This document shows, piece by piece, positions 23,472 through 31,429 of a stretch of DNA of 42,593 bases. The DNA comes from JBBIJR01 sp037445875. Lineage in GTDB: Bacteria; CLD3; SB21. The stretch is taken from the NCBI GenBank assembly GCA_037445875.1, contig JBBIJR010000026.1:1-42593 (forward strand). Reading direction: 5' to 3'. Both the position numbers and the translations under genes were made by a program. Positions within the stretch are counted from its first letter, which is position 1. Every line of letters begins with the position of its first letter. Below the pieces are notes generated by a model. It was given only the letters and a program-made list of their open reading frames with translations. It had not been told where the DNA came from and did not search any database.

Positions 23472-24562
23472 CGGACGGGAAGACTGAAATAAAAGGCAGC
23501 GCCTTTGCGGTAGTGCCTCGGAGGCGATTCGACCCAGATTTCGCCCTTATGGGCCTCAACGACGAGCTTGCAGAATGTCAGCCCAAGACCGGTACCCGCC
23601 CTCGCTTTTTCCTGTGTGACTTCCGCCTGGCCGAATTTCTCGAAGATCAGCGACTGCGCCTCTTTCGGAATAACCACGCCCTCGTTGGTAACGCCGATTT
23701 CGATGCGGCCGTTCTTGTCCTGGGAAAGATCTATTTTGATGACGGAACCGGGATCCGCAAACTTCGACGCGTTGCTGAGCAGGTTCATCATCACTCGCCC
23801 CACCAGGATGCGGTCCACCTCGCCGAAGATCTCTCCGTCCGCGTTGCGGATCTCCAGTCCCAGTTTGGAGTGGAGCAGGAGGGGTTTGATCTTGTTGGCC
23901 GCTTCCTGTACCAACTGGTCCATCGAAGTGTCCTCTTTCTGAAGAACCATCTTGTGCGCTTCCAGTTTACTGATATCCAGCAGATTGTTGATGAGCAACA
24001 GCGCTTCTTCCACATCCGACGTCGCGATGCCGATCAGGTCACGTGCCTGCTCCTCGGAGGCGCTCCCCAGCAACTCCAGCGACATCTTGATGGACGAAAG
24101 CGGTGTGCGAAGGTCGTGGACGATCATCTTGGTCAGGTCTTCCTTGAGCTGCTCGAGTTTGCGGATTTCGTCAAACAGTTCCTTTGATTGCAGCAAGGCC
24201 TTCATCCGTGCGGCAAGGACCACCGCATCGAACGGCCGTGTCAGGAAATCATCCGCTCCCGACTCGATACCGCGAACGTTGTCTTCCACTTTGTCGAGGG
24301 CGGTAATCATAATGACAGGAATGTGGCGCGTCCTCTCGTTGCCCTTCAGCCGCTGACATACCTCAAAACCGTCCATGCCGGGCATCATGACGTCCAGGAG
24401 TATGAGGTCGGGATTCTCGCGCTGGACACGATCAAGCGCCTCGCGTCCGTTGGAAGCCATGACCACCTGATGGCCCATCGGCTGGAGGAAGCTCTCCATC
24501 ATCATCAGATTGAGTTCACTGTCGTCGACCACGACGATCTTTTTTCCTGTCATGTCCTTCAA
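23468..24562 (-). CDS. Receiver-histidine kinase hybrid
   Basis: This 364-aa soluble sensor protein has an N-terminal receiver (about residues 8-122: VVDDSE acidic pocket, acceptor Asp in LILLDVMMPGMDGFE, MITA switch) followed by a HisKA/HATPase_c kinase: the H-box MIVHDLRTPLSSI (about 148-160), the N-box NLLSNASKFA and the G-box GTGLGLTF. The invariant receiver Lys is Arg here (FLTRPF instead of FLTKPF), which could slow dephosphorylation or reduce signalling. There is no transmembrane sensor, so it probably takes its signal from a partner kinase or phosphotransfer. TTG at 24562 has GGAG at a good distance; an ATG three codons later is possible. Its cognate regulator is not obvious. Confidence 0.92.
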   Translation of the reverse strand: MKDMTGKKIVVVDDSELNLMMMESFLQPMGHQVVMASNGREALDRVQRENPDLILLDVMMPGMDGFEVCQRLKGNERTRHIPVIMITALDKVEDNVRGIESGADDFLTRPFDAVVLAARMKALLQSKELFDEIRKLEQLKEDLTKMIVHDLRTPLSSIKMSLELLGSASEEQARDLIGIATSDVEEALLLINNLLDISKLEAHKMVLQKEDTSMDQLVQEAANKIKPLLLHSKLGLEIRNADGEIFGEVDRILVGRVMMNLLSNASKFADPGSVIKIDLSQDKNGRIEIGVTNEGVVIPKEAQSLIFEKFGQAEVTQEKARAGTGLGLTFCKLVVEAHKGEIWVESPPRHYRKGAAFYFSLPVR

Positions 24563-24591
24563 GCAGCGTCTCCGCGCTAAGTCCGCGTTCG

Positions 24592-25107
24592 TCAGTTACG
24601 TCTCCGCCACAGGGCCTTCACACGGGTGTGGGCTTGCTTGGCGGTGTCATAACTCGGATTCAGGCGCAGAGCCATTTCGTACTGCTCCAACGCCTCCGAC
24701 CAGCGGCCCTGGGCTTCGAGCACCCGCCCGTGATTAAAATACGGATAATGCCGGTTCTCGTAGCGCTTCGCCGATTTGGCCTTCTCCAGCCACGGGACCG
24801 ATTCGTCCCACCGCTTCAGCGATATCAGATATGCACCGATGTCGTTGTACGGATTGCCGAAATCCGCGTCGATTTCGATCGCCTTGCGGCACTGTTCCAT
24901 GGCCGCCGTGAAGTCCCCCTGGAGACTGAGGGCCCATCCCAGGAAGGTGAAGGCTTCGGCCGTCGGGAACATTTCGATCGACTTCCGATAGTGGCCAATG
25001 GCCTCCTCCAGAGCTCCCTGAGACTGCAGATCGTACGCCCGGTGAAAATAGAATTCCGCCTCGCTCAGGCGCACGTTGTCATTCTTTCTGAAGGTCTCTT
25101 CGAACAT
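24592..25107 (-). CDS. Tetratricopeptide repeat protein
   Basis: This 171-aa cytosolic protein is made of about four TPR units: FHRAYDLQSQGALEEAIGHY, FTFLGWALSLQGDFTAAMEQ, YNDIGAYLISLKRWDESVPW and FNHGRVLEAQGRWSEALEQY. It has no signal peptide or enzymatic motif and probably serves as an interaction scaffold. It lies 18 bases after the propeller lipoprotein gene and 29 bases before the REC-kinase, suggesting one transcript and a possible role in the same signalling chain. Confidence 0.88.
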   Translation of the reverse strand: MFEETFRKNDNVRLSEAEFYFHRAYDLQSQGALEEAIGHYRKSIEMFPTAEAFTFLGWALSLQGDFTAAMEQCRKAIEIDADFGNPYNDIGAYLISLKRWDESVPWLEKAKSAKRYENRHYPYFNHGRVLEAQGRWSEALEQYEMALRLNPSYDTAKQAHTRVKALWRRRN

Positions 25108-25125
25108 GTCCTCGGTTCCGCTGCT

Positions 25126-26091
25126 CTATTCCAGCAGAACGCCGCCATCGCTGAAGGCCACGAGCCCGGCAACGGTTCCAATCCACTTGTTGCCCAGCGC
25201 ATCAACGACGATAGAGGAAACGTTGTTGTTGGGCAGTTTCGAATTGGAAACGGTGTATACAGTCCATGTGGACCCGTCAAACCGTGCGAGGCCCTTGGTG
25301 GTCCCGACCCATTTGTGACCGTACGTATCGATGGCCAAAGCCCGTACCAGATTGTCCGGAATACCTGAATTTCCGCGGTCGTATACGGTCCACGTCTTGC
25401 CGTCGAATTTGGCCAGCCCCCTGGTGGTACCGAGCCATTTCGTGCCGTCTTGATCCATGACGATGTTCTTGACGTTAACGCTGGGAATCTTGGAATTGGT
25501 ACTGTCATAGTATGTCCAGTTCTTATCGTCGAATCGGGTCAAGCCCGCCCCCATAGAGCCAACCCACTTTGTTCCCTGCTCGTCGACCAGAGAACAGTTG
25601 ATCATATCGTCATGAAGGCCGGAATTCTCCATCTTGTACGTCGTCCAGTTCGTACCGTCGAATCTTGCCAATCCGGCCGTCGTGGCAATCCATCGGATGC
25701 CTGCAGGATCAATATGGACGTCATTGATCACGTTGGCCGGTATGCCTGAATTGGACACGTCGTAGGCGTCCCAATTCGAGCCGTCGAAGATGTTCAGGCC
25801 GAGGCCGGTTCCTATCCACTTGGTGCCCTTGGAGTCGACGGCCAGCGCAGAAATGCTGTTCTCGACCAGCCCGGAATTGGAGATGGTAAATGTCGTCTTC
25901 TTCTGCGTGGTTTTTTCGATCATAATAAGGCCGTTTCGGGTTCCGACCCAGATCCGATCGCCCTCGTCGGCCAAAGCCGTGATGGACTGCTTCTCGACAA
26001 AGACCATCCACTCAGGATTTCCCCCGCACGCAGGCAACAGGCAGAGAAAGACGCCTGTCAGGATTGGCCAAAACAAACCGTGGTGTTGCAT
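25126..26091 (-). CDS. Seven-bladed Reg_prop-type beta-propeller lipoprotein
   Basis: This 321-aa exported lipoprotein has the signal peptide GLFWPILTGVFLCLLPAC with a lipobox Cys near residue 22. The rest is one partial and six full repeats of about 42 residues, each of the form NSG-(I/L)P-x-V-x-(7-8)-D-x-x-G-x-KW-(I/V)-G-T-x-x-GL-x-x-FDG-x-x-WT-x-Y. This is the two-component-regulator propeller repeat usually found in the periplasmic part of hybrid sensors, here as a free lipoprotein with no kinase attached. AAGGAGG precedes the ATG. With the TPR and REC-kinase genes downstream it may form a split sensor, but that is inference. Confidence 0.88.
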   Translation of the reverse strand: MQHHGLFWPILTGVFLCLLPACGGNPEWMVFVEKQSITALADEGDRIWVGTRNGLIMIEKTTQKKTTFTISNSGLVENSISALAVDSKGTKWIGTGLGLNIFDGSNWDAYDVSNSGIPANVINDVHIDPAGIRWIATTAGLARFDGTNWTTYKMENSGLHDDMINCSLVDEQGTKWVGSMGAGLTRFDDKNWTYYDSTNSKIPSVNVKNIVMDQDGTKWLGTTRGLAKFDGKTWTVYDRGNSGIPDNLVRALAIDTYGHKWVGTTKGLARFDGSTWTVYTVSNSKLPNNNVSSIVVDALGNKWIGTVAGLVAFSDGGVLLE

Positions 26092-26183
26092 GGCATACCT
26101 CCTTGTGACGATGTGAGCGCCTAAAGACCCGGCTTACCGCGGAGCTTGCATACCTTCAACGTCCGGCGTCTATCGGGGTCGCA

Positions 26184-27218
26184 CTACTCGACAACCCAGG
26201 TATCGCCCTTGTTGAGCAGGGCCCGCAAATTACCCGTACCCATTTTCTCCCTGGCCACGTCGAGTTGAGTCCCCAAATCTTGATCGTAGCAGTTCTTGGA
26301 CACGGCCCGAAATACACCGTAGGGTGTCGGAAGAGACGGATCCTCGGCCATCTGGCTGTAGATAAAGGCAAGCGTCGGCTCCCACCGGTGCACATCGTGC
26401 ACGAGCAGATCGCCCACCGAATAGGTGCCTTCATCCAGATGGACTGCTTCGGGCCTGAACCCATTGAGACGGATGCCCTTGTTGCGTGTCTTGCCGAACA
26501 CCAGCGGCTTACCGTGCTCCAGCAAGATGGTCGTCTCCAGTTTGGATTCTTTGTCGGTCAAAGCGTCGAACGCACCGTCATTGAAGATGTTGCAGTTCTG
26601 GTAGATCTCGACAAACGCCGTTCCCCGATGATTGTGGGCGAGCCGCAGAATCTCCTGCATGGTTTTGGGATCGCGGTCGAAGGCACGCGCCACGAACGTT
26701 GCACCGGCTCCCAGCGCAACGGCAATCGGATTGAACGGATGTTCCAGCGATCCCATCGGCGTCGACTTCGTGATCTTCCCCATCTCCGAGGTTGGGGAGT
26801 ACTGTCCTTTCGTAAGACCGTAAATCCGGTTGTTGAACAACAGATACTTGATATCGAGATTTCGACGTATGACATGGATAAAATGATTGCCGCCGATGCT
26901 GAGCGAGTCCCCGTCGCCGCTGATCACCCATACCTGGAGGTCCGGCCGTGCTGCCTTGATCCCCGTGGCAATAGCCGGTGCCCGGCCGTGTATGGTGTGA
27001 AAACCGTATGTGTTCATGTAGTAAGGAAACCGGCTCGAACATCCGATGCCGGATACGAAGACGTAGCGGTCACGGTCGATGCCGAATTCGGGCAGTGTCC
27101 GCTGGACGGTGGCCAGGATCGCGTAGTCGCCGCATCCGGGACACCAGCGAATATCCTGATCGGACTCGAAATCCTTCTTGGAAAGTTGAGGCCGTGGAAC
27201 CTCAGTTTCGCTCACCAT
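26184..27218 (-). CDS. korB: 2-oxoacid:ferredoxin oxidoreductase, beta (TPP-binding) subunit
   Basis: KorB carries the thiamine diphosphate and 4Fe-4S cluster of an enzyme that oxidatively decarboxylates a 2-oxoacid (typically 2-oxoglutarate) with CoA and reduces ferredoxin. The 344-aa protein has the cluster/TPP phrase WCPGCGDYAIL (about residues 25-35), SGIGCSSRFPYYMNTYGFHT and the TPP-pyrophosphate motif VISGDGDSLSIGGNH (about 97-111). It overlaps korA by 17 bases, a conserved arrangement. Substrate specificity (2-oxoglutarate versus pyruvate) is inferred from similarity to the KorAB type and is not proven. Confidence 0.94.
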   Translation of the reverse strand: MVSETEVPRPQLSKKDFESDQDIRWCPGCGDYAILATVQRTLPEFGIDRDRYVFVSGIGCSSRFPYYMNTYGFHTIHGRAPAIATGIKAARPDLQVWVISGDGDSLSIGGNHFIHVIRRNLDIKYLLFNNRIYGLTKGQYSPTSEMGKITKSTPMGSLEHPFNPIAVALGAGATFVARAFDRDPKTMQEILRLAHNHRGTAFVEIYQNCNIFNDGAFDALTDKESKLETTILLEHGKPLVFGKTRNKGIRLNGFRPEAVHLDEGTYSVGDLLVHDVHRWEPTLAFIYSQMAEDPSLPTPYGVFRAVSKNCYDQDLGTQLDVAREKMGTGNLRALLNKGDTWVVE

Positions 27219-29055
27219 TCGAACCTCCCATAATGTCTAATATCTTCCTCTCGATCTCCGTTGCCGTAAACGGCTGTCCGGAGATCTTGTTGAGGGCGAT
27301 CGCGTCGATCAGGTATTCCGCCCTGATCAGGCGCACGAGTTGACCCAGGTTGATCTCAGGCATCAGGACCCGCTTGAACTGCTTAAGAATGATTCCCAGG
27401 TCGTTCGGCAGAGGATTGATCCAGCGCAGGTGGACCCTCGATACCTTGAGTCCCCGGTGCTGGCACCGTTCCACCGCCGTACGAATAGGCCCGTAAGTGC
27501 CCCCCCATCCAAGAACCACCAGGTCGCCTGAAGCCGGTCCAAACACCTCCGTTGGAGGCAGGAAGTTGGCGATGCGGCGCACTTTTTCGGCCCGCAGGCG
27601 GCTCATGAGTTCATGGTTGTCCGGCTCATAGTTCACGCCGCCGCTCATGTGTTTCTTCTCCAGACCTCCGATTCGATGCTGAAGACCGGGCGTGCCAGGG
27701 ATCACCCACGGGCGGGCAAGCGTCTGCTCATCACGTTCATACGGCGCAAAATTCGCCGCTTCTGTCCGCTTGCGCACTTCAAACGCTGGAAGCTTGTCCG
27801 GATCGATGATTCGCCACGGTTCGGCACCGTTTCCTATGTACCCGTCGGACAACAGAATCACCGGCGACATGAAGCGAACGGCCACCCGTGCGGCTTCGTA
27901 AGCACATTCAAAACAGTCTGCCGGCCTCGATGCCGCCATAACGGGCACAGGAGATTCGCCGTTCCGGCCGAACATGGCCTGAAGCAGGTCGGCTTGCTCG
28001 GTTTTCGTAGGCATGCCCGTACTGGGTCCGGCCCGCTGCACATTGACGATTACCAGTGGCAGTTCAGCCATTACGGCCAGATTGATCGCCTCGCTCTTGA
28101 GGCACAAGCCCGGACCCGACGTTGTCGTCACCGCGAGGTCGCCGGCAAAGGCCGCTCCGATGGACGCGCTGATCGCGGCTATCTCGTCTTCCGCCTGGAA
28201 TGTCTTGACGCCGAAGTTCTTGAAGCGTGACAACCCGTGCAGGATGTCGCTTGCCGGTGTGATAGGATAGGAGCCCAGAAAAAGTTCCAGCCCGGATTTC
28301 TGAGACGCGGCGACAATGCCAAGACCGATGGCCTCATTCCCGCCCAAGTTACGGTATTTGCCGGGCGGCAGTTTTGCCCTGGGTACTTCATAGGAGCTGG
28401 CAAACGCTTCCGTAGCGACGCAATACGCATGACCGGCCTTCAACGCCAGCAGGTTGGCTTCCGCGATCCGGGGTTTCTTGGAGAACTTCTCCTGAATGAA
28501 CTTGATCGTCGCGTCCATGGGACGCTTGAAGAGCCAGTAGATCATGCCGAGGGCGAAGAAATTCTTGCAGCGCTCCATCTCCCGGTAGTCGAGCCCTGTG
28601 TCCTTCAATGCGGCCTTCGTGTGGGAAGACATGTTCACGCGGAAAGTCTGGTAACCTGCGACCGTGCCGTCATCCAACGGACTCGATGTGTACGCGGCCA
28701 GCTTGAGACCCTTCTCGTCGAACGCTTCCGCATTGACAATGAGAACACCGCTCGGTTTGAGCGCCTTCAGGTTAGCCTTAAGGGCCGCAGGGTTCATGGC
28801 CACCAGGACGTCGAGTTCATCGCCGGGGGTATGGATATCGTAGCTACCAATGTGCAACTGGAAACCGGAAACGCCGGCCAACGTGCCGGCCGGAGCGCGG
28901 ATCTCCGCGGGATAGTCCGGCAGGGTTCCGACGTCGTTGCCAAAAAGTGCAGACGTATTCGTCAGCTCCGTTCCGACCAGTTGCATGCCGTCCCCCGAAT
29001 CCCCCGCCAGCCGGATCGTAACTTCATCACGTGTAAGAACCGATCTATCTGCCAC
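27202..29055 (-). CDS. korA: 2-oxoacid:ferredoxin oxidoreductase, fused gamma-alpha subunit
   Basis: The 617-aa KorA is the gamma-alpha fusion typical of Actinobacteria and FCB bacteria. Residues about 8-190 form the gamma domain (VTIRLAGDSGDGMQLVGTEL, DYPAEIRAPAGTLAGVS). From about 230 follow the alpha pyrimidine domain (GNEAIGLGIVAASQKSGLEL, SYPITPASDILH, EDEIAAISASIGAAFAG) and the transketolase-C-like domain (VLGWGGTYGPIRTAVE, VHLRWINPLP). The start is GTG at 29055. In contrast to the giant proteins further right, all catalytic-site phrases are intact, so this is the functional ferredoxin-reducing enzyme of the region. It follows two CBS-domain genes. Confidence 0.95.
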   Translation of the reverse strand: MADRSVLTRDEVTIRLAGDSGDGMQLVGTELTNTSALFGNDVGTLPDYPAEIRAPAGTLAGVSGFQLHIGSYDIHTPGDELDVLVAMNPAALKANLKALKPSGVLIVNAEAFDEKGLKLAAYTSSPLDDGTVAGYQTFRVNMSSHTKAALKDTGLDYREMERCKNFFALGMIYWLFKRPMDATIKFIQEKFSKKPRIAEANLLALKAGHAYCVATEAFASSYEVPRAKLPPGKYRNLGGNEAIGLGIVAASQKSGLELFLGSYPITPASDILHGLSRFKNFGVKTFQAEDEIAAISASIGAAFAGDLAVTTTSGPGLCLKSEAINLAVMAELPLVIVNVQRAGPSTGMPTKTEQADLLQAMFGRNGESPVPVMAASRPADCFECAYEAARVAVRFMSPVILLSDGYIGNGAEPWRIIDPDKLPAFEVRKRTEAANFAPYERDEQTLARPWVIPGTPGLQHRIGGLEKKHMSGGVNYEPDNHELMSRLRAEKVRRIANFLPPTEVFGPASGDLVVLGWGGTYGPIRTAVERCQHRGLKVSRVHLRWINPLPNDLGIILKQFKRVLMPEINLGQLVRLIRAEYLIDAIALNKISGQPFTATEIERKILDIMGGSNGERN

Positions 29056-29110
29056 TCGCGAATGGTCCTTTCATCGACGATAAGAACAGAGTAAATACCA
29101 AGAAATTCCG

Positions 29111-29653
29111 CTATGCCCCGTCGGCTTCCAAGGTTCCAACTCTCAGCGGGTGGGGCGGCAGGTTGATGACTTCCTCCGAGAAAAACGACACAATATAGTC
29201 TATAACACCGCGAACCGACGTAAAAGCGATGGGCTCCTGCTGATCGTTGACGATGGGAATGTGTCGAACCTTGTGCCGGCGGAAAATGCGGATCGCCTCG
29301 CGGATCGTGTTGCTGAGCATCAGACACTTGGGATCGGGCGTCATAAAATCGTCGACGACGGATCTGGCCGTATCCAGCGTCCTGCCCGCGATCTTGAACA
29401 GGACATCCCGCTCCGTGAAAATGCCCACCAGCTTGCGGTCTCGGACCACCATGACGCAACCCACGTTATTGTCCGACAGGCAGTGAATGGCTTTTCGTAC
29501 GGATGTCCCGGTTTCCACGCACACCGCATCCGGCGGCTCGAGCACTCCAACGGGCTGGTCAAAATGTCTCAGGCGAATCTCGTGTTTCTCTCCCTCATGG
29601 GTGAGCTCATCCATGTGCAGCAATTCGTCTTCCAGTTCATAGGGGTCGGTCAT
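29111..29653 (-). CDS. CBS-domain pair protein (180 aa)
   Basis: Two CBS motifs form one Bateman module: GTSVRKAIHCLSDNNVGCVMVV with LVGIFTERDVLFKIAG, then LSNTIREAIRIFRRHKVRHIPIVND. Such modules bind AMP, ATP or other adenosyl ligands and report energy state. Extra residues flank the module at both ends (an acidic N-terminus and a C-terminal LPPHPLRVG tail). It lies 15 bases after a second CBS gene and 55 bases before korA, so it may sense adenylate charge for 2-oxoacid oxidation. That link is inferred only from position. Confidence 0.9.
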   Translation of the reverse strand: MTDPYELEDELLHMDELTHEGEKHEIRLRHFDQPVGVLEPPDAVCVETGTSVRKAIHCLSDNNVGCVMVVRDRKLVGIFTERDVLFKIAGRTLDTARSVVDDFMTPDPKCLMLSNTIREAIRIFRRHKVRHIPIVNDQQEPIAFTSVRGVIDYIVSFFSEEVINLPPHPLRVGTLEADGA

Positions 29654-29668
29654 GACGATCTCCTTCCC

Positions 29669-30076
29669 TCAAAGGTCCATATTGGCGATGATATGATCGA
29701 GTATGTCCTCGACGGTCAGTATACCGCAGGGAATCCCGCTCTTGTCGAGAACCGCAATATGCCGATAACCGCCGACGGACATCCGGTTCAGGGCATAGGC
29801 GGCTGAATCCTCTTCAAACAGGTATCCCGGGTCCCGCGACATCACGTTAGTGACGGGAACCGAAGTCGGATCGGCATCGCGGGCAATCAGCTTTTTCAAG
29901 ATGTCCCTCTCCGTTACAATGCCTATGAGCCGTTCGCCTTTGGTCACTACGAGACAGCCGGTCTGATTGGCTTGCATGCACTGGATGGCATCAGCTGTCG
30001 TCGAATCGGGTCGCAAGCACAGGGGTCGGTGGGGCTTCAAGTCGGCCACCGTTGCTCTGGTCAGTGTCGTATTCAT
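29669..30076 (-). CDS. CBS-domain pair protein (135 aa)
   Basis: This is a stand-alone Bateman module. The first CBS spans about residues 18-75 (DSTTADAIQCMQANQTGCLVV, IGIVTERDILKKLIARD) and the second about 80-135 (DSAAYALNRMSVGGYRHIAVL, GILTVEDILDHI). It is the first gene of a transcript starting at the promoter 30118-30146 and reading into the second CBS gene and probably korAB. Tandem but diverged CBS proteins may form heteromers. Confidence 0.9.
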   Translation of the reverse strand: MNTTLTRATVADLKPHRPLCLRPDSTTADAIQCMQANQTGCLVVTKGERLIGIVTERDILKKLIARDADPTSVPVTNVMSRDPGYLFEEDSAAYALNRMSVGGYRHIAVLDKSGIPCGILTVEDILDHIIANMDL

Positions 30077-30117
30077 AGAAGGCCTTTTGTTTCGAGATGT
30101 GACCCTACTTCAGATTT

Positions 30118-30146
30118 AATATAGTGATATGAGCAATCAGTAGCAA
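30118..30146 (-). promoter_or_regulatory. Sigma-70-type promoter of the CBS-korAB transcript
   Basis: On the minus strand -35 TTGCTA (30146-30141), a 17-base spacer and -10 TATATT (30123-30118). The hexamers and spacing are identical to the gpsA promoter. The leader is about 35 bases. Confidence 0.7.
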
Positions 30147-30228
30147 GGAGGTTTGAGGAAGGTCCCACGGTTATCCAAAGGTGTATGTACCCGAATCTCT
30201 TCGGATCATGAGACGTACCGTGCCTGAG

Positions 30229-30248
30229 GGAAGCCGTTCTCAGCTTCC
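30229..30248 (-). other. Hairpin at the 3' end of apbE
   Basis: GGAAGC (30229-30234) pairs with GCTTCC (30243-30248) around an 8-base loop that includes the apbE stop codon. There is no U-tract, so it is at most a weak or Rho-assisted end of the rnf transcript. Confidence 0.35.
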
Positions 30249-31217
30249 GAGGCGTACGGCCTCGAAGCGATCCGTGTGATCTTCCAGTGTTCGTTGCGTC
30301 TCCTCGTCGGGGAAGAAGAACAGTCCCGTCGCGAGCGCATCGGCATCCCGGCATGAGTTGCCCATGATCGTCAGACTCCGAAAGCCGCCTGCACCGGGTC
30401 TGGCAAGGGTCGGATCAATCAGATGATGGTACAGGCCGCCCTTCGAAACAAAGAACTGTTCATAGTTGCCCGATGTAGCCACAGCCTGATTCCTTAGCGA
30501 AAGCACACGTGCAATCTGCGATGGCTGGAGAGGATCTCTGATGCCCACACGCCATGCCTGGTCCTTTGACTTGCCACCGAGTGAAGCAACGTCTCCTCCC
30601 AGCGATACGAGCGCCTGTTCGATGCCTTCCTGAGCCAGCACCGCGACAGCCCGATCTGCGGCATAGCCTTTGGCAATGCCGCCCAGATCCATCCGGACAT
30701 CCTCACTGAGCAGACGAATGTAATAGACCGACTCATGCCGCGTCAGTTGGATGGACTTGAAGAATGACCGGCCCGCCAGGCGTCTCCAGAGGCCGTCGGG
30801 CGGTGGTTCCGTTCGGTGTTTTACGTCCCAAATGGATGTGACCTTACCCAAGCCGGGCTCGAAGTAGCCGCCGGTCACCTGCGACCAATAAAGAGATCTG
30901 GCGATCAGATCGGCGGTCTCCTCGCCAACGGAGACTTGTTCGCGGAAGGCCCGGCGATTGATCACGCCGATGTCGCTGTCCTCCCGGAAATAGCTGAATC
31001 GCTGTTCCAACCGGGCCAATTCCTCAAATGCTCGATCGATGGCACGGTGCGCAAGCGACGCGTCGTCATGTACGACTCGGATCTCCCCGATCGTTCCCAT
31101 CAGTGTCGTGGTCTTCCCGAACACCCGCCGGTTGCGTAAAAGGATCGGCCCAAGACCGGCACCGGCGCACACCAGCAGCAAACCTCCCCCAATTTTCAAG
31201 AATTGTCTGCGCTCCAT
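30240..31217 (-). CDS. apbE: FAD:protein FMN transferase
   Basis: ApbE attaches FMN from FAD to a Thr in the [S/T]GAT motif of target proteins such as RnfG, RnfD and NqrB/C. The 325-aa protein starts at 31217 (GAGGTGAA precedes the ATG). The N-terminus ERRQFLKIGGGLLLVCAGAG is a Tat-type RRxFLK signal, so it acts outside the cytoplasmic membrane. Conserved segments are DLGGIAKGYAADRAV, SLGGDVASLGG, ATSGNYEQFF, HLIDPTLARP and GNSCRDADALATGLFF. It closes the rnf cluster, where RnfD has the FMN site and RnfG's site lies beyond an in-frame stop. Confidence 0.95.
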   Translation of the reverse strand: MERRQFLKIGGGLLLVCAGAGLGPILLRNRRVFGKTTTLMGTIGEIRVVHDDASLAHRAIDRAFEELARLEQRFSYFREDSDIGVINRRAFREQVSVGEETADLIARSLYWSQVTGGYFEPGLGKVTSIWDVKHRTEPPPDGLWRRLAGRSFFKSIQLTRHESVYYIRLLSEDVRMDLGGIAKGYAADRAVAVLAQEGIEQALVSLGGDVASLGGKSKDQAWRVGIRDPLQPSQIARVLSLRNQAVATSGNYEQFFVSKGGLYHHLIDPTLARPGAGGFRSLTIMGNSCRDADALATGLFFFPDEETQRTLEDHTDRFEAVRLGS

Positions 31218-31243
31218 CGGTTCACCTCTATGATAAGGCGTTT

Positions 31244-31426
31244 CTATTCTGTGCTGTCGAACACTCCATCGCACATCGATCCTCCTCCTCGACCGCCGCA
31301 CGAGGAGGGTGGATGGTCAATATGGTTTTTGCTCCCCAGCCGCCGCGCAGCATACTGAATGAGTACCCAACCGGCACACAGTGCTGAAGTGGCCAGAGCG
31401 GCAAGTATGTATTCTGCAAGCTTCAC
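31244..31426 (-). CDS. Small Cys-containing membrane protein in the rnf operon (possible NqrM-like)
   Basis: This 60-aa protein starts at GTG 31426, a few bases after the rnfA stop. It has one membrane helix (EYILAALATSALCAGWVLI) followed by a soluble tail with a glycine-flanked Cys pair, SSCGGRGGGSMCDG. The layout recalls NqrM (DUF539), a small Cys protein that inserts the iron centre between NqrD and NqrE, which are homologues of RnfA and RnfE. The position next to rnfA fits that idea, but sequence identity to NqrM is not obvious and a FeoB-associated Cys-rich protein is another possibility. A shifted frame across the same bases (31228-31419) looks less protein-like. Confidence 0.55.
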   Translation of the reverse strand: MKLAEYILAALATSALCAGWVLIQYAARRLGSKNHIDHPPSSCGGRGGGSMCDGVFDSTE

Positions 31427-31429
31427 AAA

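Noticed and set aside
25126..26091. Possible CRISPR or tandem DNA repeat array from the regular spacing of similar sequence
   Set aside because: The periodicity is 126 bases, in frame, with diverged copies; it encodes propeller blades, not CRISPR repeats and spacers.
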